Source: Chloroflexota bacterium (lineage in GTDB: Bacteria; Chloroflexota; Chloroflexia; Chloroflexales; Kallotenuaceae). From it: 5,624 bases of DNA. The translations under genes were made by a program, and so were the position numbers. The notes under the pieces were generated by a model. The model ran no database searches. It was not told the origin of the DNA and saw only the letters and a program-made list of their open reading frames with translations. The stretch is from assembly GCA_019240175.1 (NCBI GenBank), contig JAFAYS010000997.1, forward strand, positions 1 through 5,624. The letters run 5' to 3'. This document shows positions 1 to 4,809 of this stretch, in pieces. Positions within the stretch are counted from its first letter, which is position 1; the number at the start of each line of letters is the position of its first letter.

Positions 1-340
1 CAGAACAGACGCCGCTCATTAGCGCTCCAACCAGTCAGGGGGTTGGGCGGCGGGATCGTCCCAAACCCGAGGAAGTGGTTGAGGTGGGCGCAAATAGCGG
101 GGCGGGAGTGATCCGCGCAGCCAGTATTCCATCGTCTACGGCGAGGCGCTGACGCCGAAGGTGGCGACGGTGCAAGTCACCTTTGCTGGTGGCGTCACCG
201 AGCAGGCTCGTCTTATTGATGGCGTCTTCGCCGCGATCGTGTCTGGTACAGCTATGGCCTGTGAAGCACGGGTGTTCGCGGCAGATGGAACGATGTTGCG
301 CCAGGTAGATTTGCAGCCTGTGCAACCATGTGAATCTTAA
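1..340 (+). pseudogene. 3' end of an uncharacterised protein gene, frame-broken
   Basis: Two open frames together read like one protein tail. The third forward frame (from base 3) encodes a hydrophilic, linker-like stretch containing PKPEEVVEVGANSGAG and stops at 150-152. The second frame is open only after a TAG at 95-97 and ends at the TAA 338-340. It encodes YSIVYGEALTPKVATVQVTF followed by an AGGVTEQARLIDGVFAAI-type stretch, a beta-strand-rich pattern seen at the C-terminus of hypothetical secreted proteins. The switch must lie between about 98 and 125. The second frame has no credible start, so the simplest reading is a single gene entering from the left with one indel. A sequencing error would look identical. 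I do not recognise a named family and infer no function. The SpoIID-like fragment begins directly behind it, which supports local decay. Confidence 0.45.
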
Positions 341-363
341 GTCGTCTCGGAAATATCGTGTCG

Positions 364-513
364 ATGCCCCGCTGGCAGGGAACAATATTGCGCTTCTTTG
401 ATTCGATTTATGTCTATCTCACCAGCAGCGAAACCGTCATCAAGGTGCCATTCGACGACTATGTGCTTAGCATTCTCGAAGGCGAGATTTTCCCCCAGAC
501 CGGATATCAGTAA
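364..513 (+). pseudogene. Fragment of a SpoIID/LytB-type domain protein
   Basis: From ATG 364 the frame gives 49 residues ending in TAA 511-513; the frame is open back to 334. Residues about 14-44 read YVYLTSSETVIKVPFDDYVL followed by SILEGEIFPQTG. This matches the opening of the SpoIID domain, where a short beta strand leads to a V-P-[LF]-x-x-Y-V-L-x-[IV]-L-x-G-E core. In intact proteins this is followed by a conserved ALKAQAVAARTY helix, which is absent because the stop comes just before it. SpoIID-family proteins act on peptidoglycan (a lytic transglycosylase in sporulation, or regulators elsewhere); a 49-residue stub would lack the domain body. There is no clear Shine-Dalgarno before ATG 364. 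It overlaps the end of the preceding broken gene by a few bases in another frame. Family match is moderately sure; that it is non-functional is inference. Confidence 0.5.
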
Positions 514-525
514 GCTCCTACTACG

Positions 526-554
526 TTGCTCAATTTTATCGAATAATTGAGCAA
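526..554. repeat. Perfect 10-bp inverted repeat (hairpin)
   Basis: The arms TTGCTCAATT (526-535) and AATTGAGCAA (545-554) are exact reverse complements around a 9-base loop, starting 13 bases after the stop of the SpoIID-like fragment. There is no run of T after either side, so a standard intrinsic terminator is not well supported. A protein-binding palindrome or a relic of a mobile-element end are alternatives. Confidence 0.7.
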
Positions 555-580
555 TCTATTGAATTAAACGATAAGGCAAG

Positions 581-670
581 AATTCCTTTTTGGATGTGTA
601 GTGCGGCTGACCAAGAATCCGCGGTTGCCACTGAGAATTATGGTGCAGCAATTCCTTTTTGGATGTGTAG
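581..670 (+). repeat. 21-bp direct repeat, 69 bp apart, coding for IPFWMCS twice
   Basis: Bases 581-601 and 650-670 are identical (AATTCC, five T, GGATGTGTAG). The 69-bp period is exactly 23 codons, so both copies read IPFWMCS in the same frame. That frame is open from 471 to the TAG at 801-803. Beyond the exact copy the peptides keep a weaker likeness (S-A-A-D-Q-E-S-A-V against S-Y-P-E-P-E-C-I-V). The only ATG in the frame before the second copy is at 594, inside the first copy, with no Shine-Dalgarno at a usable distance. The frame is therefore reported as a repeat and not as a gene. Confidence 0.75.
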
Positions 671-839
671 CTATCCAGAGCCCGAGTGTATTGTGCCCCG
701 ATCAAAGAATAGAATTCTTGGATTTATAGCTACAGTGTTTGAGTTATCCCGTCTCATCCCGAGAGAAAACAGGATGATTCCACGTCTGGAGTATAACCAC
801 TAGCCGACAACAGGGAGCCAATCAATTGTAGTGGTATTT

Positions 840-944
840 TGCAGTGACGCTCAAGTGGTGATGCCCTAGCGCTACTGCAGAGGAAAAGAGTCGAGTGTAG
901 GAGAAATCCGCGCTACTGCACTCGAAAATAGTAGTCGGTGCAGT
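840..944. repeat. Cluster of ACTGCA/TGCAGT motifs forming two possible hairpins
   Basis: The hexamer occurs four times in alternating orientation: TGCAGT 840-845, ACTGCA 874-879, ACTGCA 915-920, TGCAGT 939-944. The 11-mer GCGCTACTGCA is repeated exactly at 869-879 and 910-920. The first can pair with 840-850 (9 of 11 positions). ACTGCAC 915-921 pairs perfectly with GTGCAGT 938-944. The cluster lies 160-270 bases upstream of the kinase start. Operator sites or a structured leader are possible; neither is shown. Confidence 0.5.
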
Positions 945-1008
945 GCAAAGTTACTTCCAATGCAAAGGAAAGTTACGGGTCATGGTGTCAAATCCGCGTA
1001 ACCAATGG

Positions 1009-1037
1009 TATCCACGCACGCATATTCTAGGTACAAT
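1009..1037 (+). promoter_or_regulatory. Weak candidate promoter for the histidine kinase
   Basis: TACAAT at 1032-1037 differs from the -10 consensus at one position. The hexamer 17 bases upstream, TATCCA at 1009-1014, matches -35 at only three positions. Transcription would begin near 1044, leaving a leader of about 60 bases before ATG 1107 and excluding the ATG at 1005 as translation start. This is weak evidence alone. Confidence 0.22.
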
Positions 1038-1106
1038 AGCGACAAGCACTCCCGCTCAGGTTATACGCAGTGTTCACCACCCTTGCAACCGATTGTCAGG
1101 TACTCT

Positions 1107-2318
1107 ATGACCAAGAATGAGCAGGTCCACGCCGAAGTGGAAGTTTTGCGGCGTCGGATCACCGAACTTGAAGCACAGGTGGCCACGTCCGCTTCCACCG
1201 AGCTCCAGCTGCCGGGTCTGGCCGATCCCTTTGCCACGCTGTTTCGCGCCAGCCCGGTGGCGGTTGTGATTACCGCGATCGAGGATGGGCGCTACCTCGA
1301 CGTCAACGATCAGTTTGCGCGCATCACCGGCTATACTCGCGAAGAAGTGATCGGCGCGACGTCCAGCGAGCTCCAAATCTGGGCCAATCCCGACGATCGG
1401 CTGCGGATCGGCGAGCTGTTCAAAGAGCAGGTGGTGATTCGGGATGTCGAGCTAGATTTTCGCACGAAAGCCCGCGAGGTCCGCACGGTAATCGCCTCGC
1501 TGGCGCTGATCGATTTCGAGGACACGCCGTGTGTGCTCACAATGTGCCACGACATCACGGAGCGCCAGCAGGCGGCGCAGGAGCGCGAGCGGCTGCTGGC
1601 AGAAGCGCAGGCTGCGGTACGTCTGCGCGATGAGTTTTTGTCGGTGGCCTCGCACGAGCTGAAAACGCCGCTCACCGCGCTGCGGCTGCATATCGAGACC
1701 ATGCAGCGGATCGGGCGCAAAGCCGACACCAGCGAGCCGACGCTCCAGCGGATCATGAGCAAGCTAGATATTTCGCTGCAGCAGATCAACCGGCTGACGG
1801 AGCTGGTGAATGGCCTACTGGATGTGACCCGCATTCGCGAAGGCCGGCTGGGTCTCGATCTCGAACCGCTGGATCTCGGCCAAGTCGTCCAGGCGATTGC
1901 GGAGCAGTTCGAGGAACAGTTCGAGCAGGCGGACTCCACGGTGCAGCTTGAGCTTGCTGCTGACTGCACGATCTGCGCGGATCGCTCGCGGCTTGAGCAA
2001 ATCATCACCAACCTGCTGTCGAACGCGGTCAAGTATGGCCGAGGCGGGCCGATCAATGTCTTCGTCTTTGGCGACGCAACCGTGGTTCGGCTGAGCGTCC
2101 AGGATCACGGCATCGGCATTGCGGCGGCGGACCAGCAGCGCATTTTTGAGCGCTTCGAGCGCGCCGTTTCGACGCAGCACTACGGCGGCATGGGGCTAGG
2201 CCTCTTCGTGGTCCACCAGCTGGTCACCCTGCTCGGCGGCACGATCGCCGTCGAGAGCACGCCAGGCGACGGCTCAACCTTCACCGTCACCTTTCCCCGG
2301 TATGTCCAGTCTCAATAG
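1107..2318 (+). CDS. PAS-domain sensor histidine kinase, cytoplasmic
   Basis: A 403-residue two-component sensor kinase that would autophosphorylate on histidine and pass the phosphate to a response regulator. Residues about 8-25 form a short leucine-rich coiled coil. Residues about 40-150 are a PAS domain (FRASPVAVVI, the YLDVNDQFARITGYTREEVIG core, then a DITERQ exit), commonly a ligand, redox or light sensor. The HisKA helix carries ASHELKTPL with His183 as phosphoacceptor. The HATPase domain shows the N box NLLSNAVKYG (Asn306), G1 DHGIGIA (333-339), the F box IFERFERA and G2 GGMGLGLFVVHQL (360-372), so all catalytic motifs are intact. There is no membrane segment or signal peptide. I chose ATG 1107 because AGG sits at 1098-1100, six bases upstream; the frame extends to ATG 1005 but that start has no ribosome site and the extra 34 residues look non-protein. 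No response regulator lies beside it, so it is an orphan kinase within this window. Signal and partner are unknown. Confidence 0.93.
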   Translation: MTKNEQVHAEVEVLRRRITELEAQVATSASTELQLPGLADPFATLFRASPVAVVITAIEDGRYLDVNDQFARITGYTREEVIGATSSELQIWANPDDRLRIGELFKEQVVIRDVELDFRTKAREVRTVIASLALIDFEDTPCVLTMCHDITERQQAAQERERLLAEAQAAVRLRDEFLSVASHELKTPLTALRLHIETMQRIGRKADTSEPTLQRIMSKLDISLQQINRLTELVNGLLDVTRIREGRLGLDLEPLDLGQVVQAIAEQFEEQFEQADSTVQLELAADCTICADRSRLEQIITNLLSNAVKYGRGGPINVFVFGDATVVRLSVQDHGIGIAAADQQRIFERFERAVSTQHYGGMGLGLFVVHQLVTLLGGTIAVESTPGDGSTFTVTFPRYVQSQ

Positions 2319-2336
2319 ATCAGCCTTCCCCGTCGA

Positions 2337-2789
2337 TTATTGGCGCTGCAAGGTATACGTGTAGCCGCCGGTGGTTCCGTCGGGATTCGGCCACTGCCAC
2401 TGGCCGGTAATCGTGTTGCCGTCGGCGCTGAAGGTGCCGGTGCTGTAATTATCGGCACCTTTTTCGCCAAACCAGTAGTACATCGTATCGCCTTCAAAGC
2501 CATAGGTGTACATGAAGCGCGATCCATCTGTGCCCATCAAACGCGAGCGCAGGGTGGCGGTATCCTCGTCGTAGCCGGTGTACTCAATGCCCGTGTAGCG
2601 CTCGCCAAAATTAATCAGATCAAAGTGCTGGATCAGAAAAAAGCCGCCCTCCATCCATTCGTAACGAATGGTGCCCTCGACATCCGGGCCGCTGATGCGC
2701 CACTCGCCGATCAAGCGATCAAACTGTTTGAGAGCGGGATGCGGCGTTTTGGGCAAGCTACCAGCCTGATCGTTATTGTGCTCGGCCAT
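2337..2789 (-). CDS. DUF1579-like small beta-barrel-type protein
   Basis: A 150-residue soluble protein without signal peptide or membrane segments. After a polar N-terminus it shows FDRLIGEWRISG (23-34), then YEWMEGGFFLIQ (43-54), GIEYTGYDEDTATLRSRLMG (67-86), a TDGSRFMYTY strand, a WFGEKGADNYSTGTFSADG segment (106-124) and WQWPNPDGTTGGYTYT. The opening L-x-G-E-W and the alternating aromatic strands with Asp/Gly turns are typical of DUF1579 and related lipocalin-like proteins of about 150 residues. That family has no settled function; ligand binding is a common guess and not proven here. The start is ATG 2789, six bases after a perfect AGGAGG; a TTG two codons upstream overlaps the needed spacing and is less likely. 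It converges on the kinase gene with only 18 bases between stops and no visible terminator. The leftward acetyltransferase lies 142 bases upstream and could be cotranscribed. Confidence 0.85.
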   Translation of the reverse strand: MAEHNNDQAGSLPKTPHPALKQFDRLIGEWRISGPDVEGTIRYEWMEGGFFLIQHFDLINFGERYTGIEYTGYDEDTATLRSRLMGTDGSRFMYTYGFEGDTMYYWFGEKGADNYSTGTFSADGNTITGQWQWPNPDGTTGGYTYTLQRQ

Positions 2790-2795
2790 CGTCAA

Positions 2796-2801
2796 CCTCC
2801 T
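2796..2801 (-). promoter_or_regulatory. Ribosome binding site AGGAGG deciding the start at 2789
   Basis: CCTCCT on the top strand is AGGAGG on the coding strand, followed by TTGACG and then ATG. The six-base spacing fits ATG 2787-2789 and leaves no room for initiation at the TTG 2793-2795. Confidence 0.8.
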
Positions 2802-2931
2802 GCTTAAGATCCCAAGCTAACGGCCATTCAGGCGTACACATGACGCGCGCACGATGACACGCTACGCGTTAGCAGTAAACAAGAAATATGCCGCCAACAG
2901 CACACGCCATACGATCCGACGGCCTGAGCGC

Positions 2932-3402
2932 TTAGAGCTCGCGCCGCAGGACGCGTTCGTTGCCATGGAACTCGCCGGTTTCCACAAAGCCGCGCTGCTC
3001 GTAGAAGGGGCACGGGCTGCCTTCGCCTGGGCCACAGCTGAGCAGTAGCTCCGGCGCGCCGCGTGAGCGCAAGCCGCCGATCACCAGATCGAGTGCGCGT
3101 GCGCCGTAGCCGCGGCCCTGATAGCGCGCGTCGATCATCAGCCGCGAAAGAAACCATTCCCCTTCAGCGGGATTTTCGGCGACCATCACAAAGCCTACGG
3201 GGATCTCGTCGGCATAGATCGCGCGAAACCACAGGATGTCGCGGTGAAAGTAGGCCTGGGCGATCGAGACGACATTGGCGGCGACAAACTGTTCCTGCGC
3301 CGGGCTGACCTTCAGGTCGATGATCGATTGGAGCGTGTTGGACGTGATCTCACGCAGCGTGACGTCGGCGTCACGTCCAGGCACCGTTGTTTCAGATGAC
3401 AT
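2932..3402 (-). CDS. GNAT N-acetyltransferase, PaiA/BltD-like
   Basis: A 156-residue acetyltransferase that would move an acetyl group from acetyl-CoA to an amine. Residues 14-50 read VTLREITSNTLQSIIDLKVS and then QEQFVAANVVSIAQAYF, a pattern familiar from the diamine/spermidine acetyltransferase-like branch (BltD, PaiA and relatives). Motif A is intact: FLSRLMIDARYQGRGYG, with Gln95, Gly98 and Gly100 forming the pyrophosphate-binding loop. The C-terminal motif SPCPFYEQRGFVETGEF contains Tyr134, at the position of the usual catalytic tyrosine. Polyamine acetylation is the best guess for the substrate but is not certain, because this branch is broad. The start ATG 3402 follows GAGG (3410-3413 on the top strand) at seven bases. 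It is divergent from the second acetyltransferase across 255 bases, and the two belong to different GNAT subfamilies, so they are not recent duplicates. Confidence 0.9.
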   Translation of the reverse strand: MSSETTVPGRDADVTLREITSNTLQSIIDLKVSPAQEQFVAANVVSIAQAYFHRDILWFRAIYADEIPVGFVMVAENPAEGEWFLSRLMIDARYQGRGYGARALDLVIGGLRSRGAPELLLSCGPGEGSPCPFYEQRGFVETGEFHGNERVLRREL

Positions 3403-3429
3403 GGGTTTTCCTCACAATCGTGCTATGCG

Positions 3430-3457
3430 ATTTAATAAACGCACGCTATGCTAGCAA
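3430..3457 (-). promoter_or_regulatory. Candidate leftward promoter for the acetyltransferase at 2932-3402
   Basis: On the bottom strand TTGCTA (3452-3457) is followed after 16 bases by TTAAAT (3430-3435), about 28 bases before the start codon. Both hexamers are four-of-six type matches and the leader would be very short. The heptamer GCTATGC occurs at 3422-3428 and 3445-3451, on either side of the -10 element. Confidence 0.33.
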
Positions 3458-3477
3458 TCCGCCGCCGGGCTGTCATC

Positions 3478-3514
3478 CGACGATCGTAGCGCAGCGCAAC
3501 GCGACGATGGTAGC
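3478..3514. repeat. 13-bp near-identical direct repeat in the divergent control region
   Basis: CGACGATCGTAGC (3478-3490) and CGACGATGGTAGC (3502-3514) differ at one base and are 24 bases apart, a little over two helical turns. They lie between the two divergent candidate promoters, a usual place for operator sites of a shared regulator. No regulator gene is adjacent. Confidence 0.45.
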
Positions 3515-3584
3515 TACTTTTGAAGTGCAGCGCATGATCTTCACTTCGCACCGGAACAAAGCGCAGCGCTAGGTCGATCGTCCG

Positions 3585-3614
3585 TTGATCGCGGGATCGG
3601 CCTGTTCGTATAAT
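3585..3614 (+). promoter_or_regulatory. Strong sigma70-type promoter for the rightward gene group
   Basis: TTGATC at 3585-3590 (four of six to -35) is followed after 18 bases by a perfect TATAAT at 3609-3614. Transcription would start near 3620, about 24 bases before the AAGGAGG (3644-3650) of the acetyltransferase at 3658. It is the best promoter in the window and could drive all three genes to its right. Confidence 0.68.
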
Positions 3615-3657
3615 GAGCGCTACGCCCTGCGCCGAGCAGAGCCAAGGAGGATAACCA

Positions 3658-4191
3658 ATGGCTGACTCGCAGGCCGCCGTGATCGAGACCGAGCGGCTGC
3701 TCCTGAGACGTCTCACGCCCGATGATCTTGACGCGCTGTTTGCGCTCTACCGCGATCCTGAGGTGCGGCGCTATTTCCCCGACGGCACGCTCACCTACGA
3801 AGAAACCAAAGCAGAGCTAGAGTGGATCATCGACGTGTATTACGGCAAGTACGGCTGGGGCCTGTGGGCAACCATTCACAAGCCGACCGGCGCGTTTATC
3901 GGGCGCTGCGGCCTGCTGCCCTGGACGATCGACGGGCAAACTGAGGTCGAGGTGGCCTATCTGATCGCCAAAGAGTACTGGGGCCAGGGGCTGGGCAGCG
4001 AGGCCGCACAAGCGATCGTGCGCTACGGCTTTGAGCAGGTCGGCCTATCGCGGCTGATCTGTTTGATCGAGGAGGAGAACCAGGCCTCGCAGCACGTCGC
4101 CGCCAAGATCGGCATGGCGTTCGAGCGCGAGATCGAGGACAAGTACGGTCGAGCGATGATGTATTCCATTACCAGGCCCGACGGCGCATAA
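3658..4191 (+). CDS. GNAT N-acetyltransferase, RimJ/RimL-like (Acetyltransf_3)
   Basis: A 177-residue acetyl-CoA-dependent N-acetyltransferase of the branch that includes the ribosomal-protein acetyltransferases RimJ/RimL/RimI-like enzymes and many resistance or small-molecule acetylases. The N-terminus has the signature IETERLLLRRLTPDDLDALF (9-28), then DPEVRRYFPDG. A central W-G-L-W-A-T strand leads into TGAFIGRCGL (77-86). Motif A is EVAYLIAKEYWGQGLGSEAA (98-117) with Gly109, Gly111 and Gly113 in the CoA loop. The later EENQASQHVAAKIGMAF (139-155) matches the conserved N-x-x-S-x-x-V-x-x-K-x-G-F helix. It starts at ATG 3658 with AAGGAGG seven bases upstream and a strong promoter before that. 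Length is normal for the family and no key motif is missing. The target, whether protein N-terminus or small amine, cannot be told. The next gene follows after 55 bases. Confidence 0.92.
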   Translation: MADSQAAVIETERLLLRRLTPDDLDALFALYRDPEVRRYFPDGTLTYEETKAELEWIIDVYYGKYGWGLWATIHKPTGAFIGRCGLLPWTIDGQTEVEVAYLIAKEYWGQGLGSEAAQAIVRYGFEQVGLSRLICLIEEENQASQHVAAKIGMAFEREIEDKYGRAMMYSITRPDGA

Positions 4192-4234
4192 CACCCATTC
4201 TCAACGCGCTACGCATAACAAACAGATGCCGTCC

Positions 4235-4241
4235 AAGGAGG
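4235..4241 (+). promoter_or_regulatory. Ribosome binding site AAGGAGG deciding the start at 4247
   Basis: AAGGAGG lies five bases before ATG 4247. The upstream in-frame ATG 4226 would place this site inside the coding region and has no ribosome site of its own, so 4247 is preferred. Confidence 0.8.
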
Positions 4242-4246
4242 AGACG

Positions 4247-4759
4247 ATGCGTGTTCATCAGATCCGACGGATGCTCTTTCTCGGCTTTCTGGTTCAAGAA
4301 GGCGTGATCTTCCTGCGCGCCACGCGGGAGGAGCGCCAGCAAGCGCCGATTCCCCCGTATCCCGCGCTGCTGGGATTGTGCCTGTTCGCGCCGCTGGTAG
4401 TCACACTACGTTTGCCGCGCTGGCTGGAACGGCTGGCGCTCGGCCTGCAAGTGCTGGGCTGGTCGCTCGAAGTGGCCGCCATGTATCAGCTCAGCCGTCG
4501 GCGATCGTTCGGCATCCATCCCACCGCCGCCACGACGCCACTCCAGGATGGCCTGTATCGCTTCGAGCACCCGATCTACCTGGGCATCCTGATCAGTCTG
4601 CTGGGCTGGACGCTGCCGGTGCCACCCAGCCTGACGGCAGTGATCCTGACGTATAGCGCATTTCGGCGGGCCGTGCAACAGGAGCGCGCGCATCTTGCAT
4701 CGCTCAAGATCCGCCACCGTGGTCTGGAAAGCCGCCTCTGGCCGGAGCGCGAGGCGTAA
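4247..4759 (+). CDS. Small membrane protein resembling isoprenylcysteine/phospholipid methyltransferases
   Basis: 170 residues with about four to five hydrophobic segments: near 8-23, 40-55, 62-80, 110-123 and 125-138. The stretch DGLYRFEHPIYLGILISLLG (101-120), followed by a hydrophobic hairpin and QQERAHL (144-150), matches the layout of the ICMT/PEMT-like integral membrane methyltransferases. Their signature is G-x-Y-x-x-x-R-H-P-x-Y-x-G, then a late E-E. These enzymes use SAM to methylate carboxyl or lipid head groups at the membrane. Here the Arg before His-Pro is Glu, one residue is missing between Tyr and His-Pro, only one of the two late glutamates remains, and the usual C-terminal G-x-x-Y-x-x-Y-x-x-x-V-P-R tail is replaced by a basic tail. 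It may be a divergent or inactive member. It sits between an acetyltransferase (55 bases) and another methyltransferase (50 bases), which fits an operon. Family assignment is moderate. Confidence 0.72.
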   Translation: MRVHQIRRMLFLGFLVQEGVIFLRATREERQQAPIPPYPALLGLCLFAPLVVTLRLPRWLERLALGLQVLGWSLEVAAMYQLSRRRSFGIHPTAATTPLQDGLYRFEHPIYLGILISLLGWTLPVPPSLTAVILTYSAFRRAVQQERAHLASLKIRHRGLESRLWPEREA

Positions 4760-4809
4760 GATCTGGCTGTGCGAACAAACTTAGCAAACCATACACTACG
4801 GGGCGATCA

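Larger units (their letters stand above)
514..1004. other. Intergenic, AT-richer stretch without a convincing gene
   Basis: About 490 bases with no gene that I can support. The part 514-840 is visibly richer in A and T than the flanking coding DNA and contains none of the CGATCG words common elsewhere. It holds a 10-bp perfect inverted repeat (526-554), a 21-bp direct repeat (581-601 and 650-670) inside a frame open from 471 to 803, and further short repeats at 796-835 and 840-944. Position and composition suggest remnants of transferred or decayed DNA next to the broken genes on the left. The last 160 bases are the likely control region of the histidine kinase. Confidence 0.5.

Noticed and set aside
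35..385. Leftward 116-codon open frame over the left edge
   Set aside because: It is antisense to the better protein-like frames (YSIVYGEAL and the SpoIID-like core), is Arg/His/Ser-rich like a shadow frame, and has no ribosome site.
796..835. Seven-base inverted repeat ACCACTA/TAGTGGT followed by ATTTT as a terminator
   Set aside because: The loop is 26 bases, the stem is short and the T run is only four; there is also no supported gene in front of it to terminate.
1005..1106. N-terminal extension of the kinase from ATG 1005
   Set aside because: There is no ribosome site before 1005, a TACAAT -10-like element lies inside the extension, and the extra 34 residues do not resemble a kinase N-terminus; ATG 1107 has AGG six bases upstream.
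1331..2056. Leftward 241-codon open frame inside the kinase gene
   Set aside because: Very rich in Ser, Arg and Cys with no domain pattern; it is the reverse-strand shadow of the clearly coding kinase.
2340..2807. Rightward 155-codon open frame over the DUF1579-like gene
   Set aside because: Antisense shadow; the leftward frame has the family pattern and a perfect AGGAGG.
2816..2873. Inverted repeat GCTAACG/CGTTAGC between the two leftward genes
   Set aside because: Only seven bases and 44 bases apart, with no T tract; likely chance.
3522..3551. GAAGTG/CACTTC inverted repeat as an operator
   Set aside because: Six-base arms with a 14-base loop are expected by chance in this much DNA.
4769..4797. 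Promoter with TACACT at 4792-4797 for the last methyltransferase
   Set aside because: There is no recognisable -35 at proper spacing, and the gap to the previous gene is only 50 bases; cotranscription is as likely.
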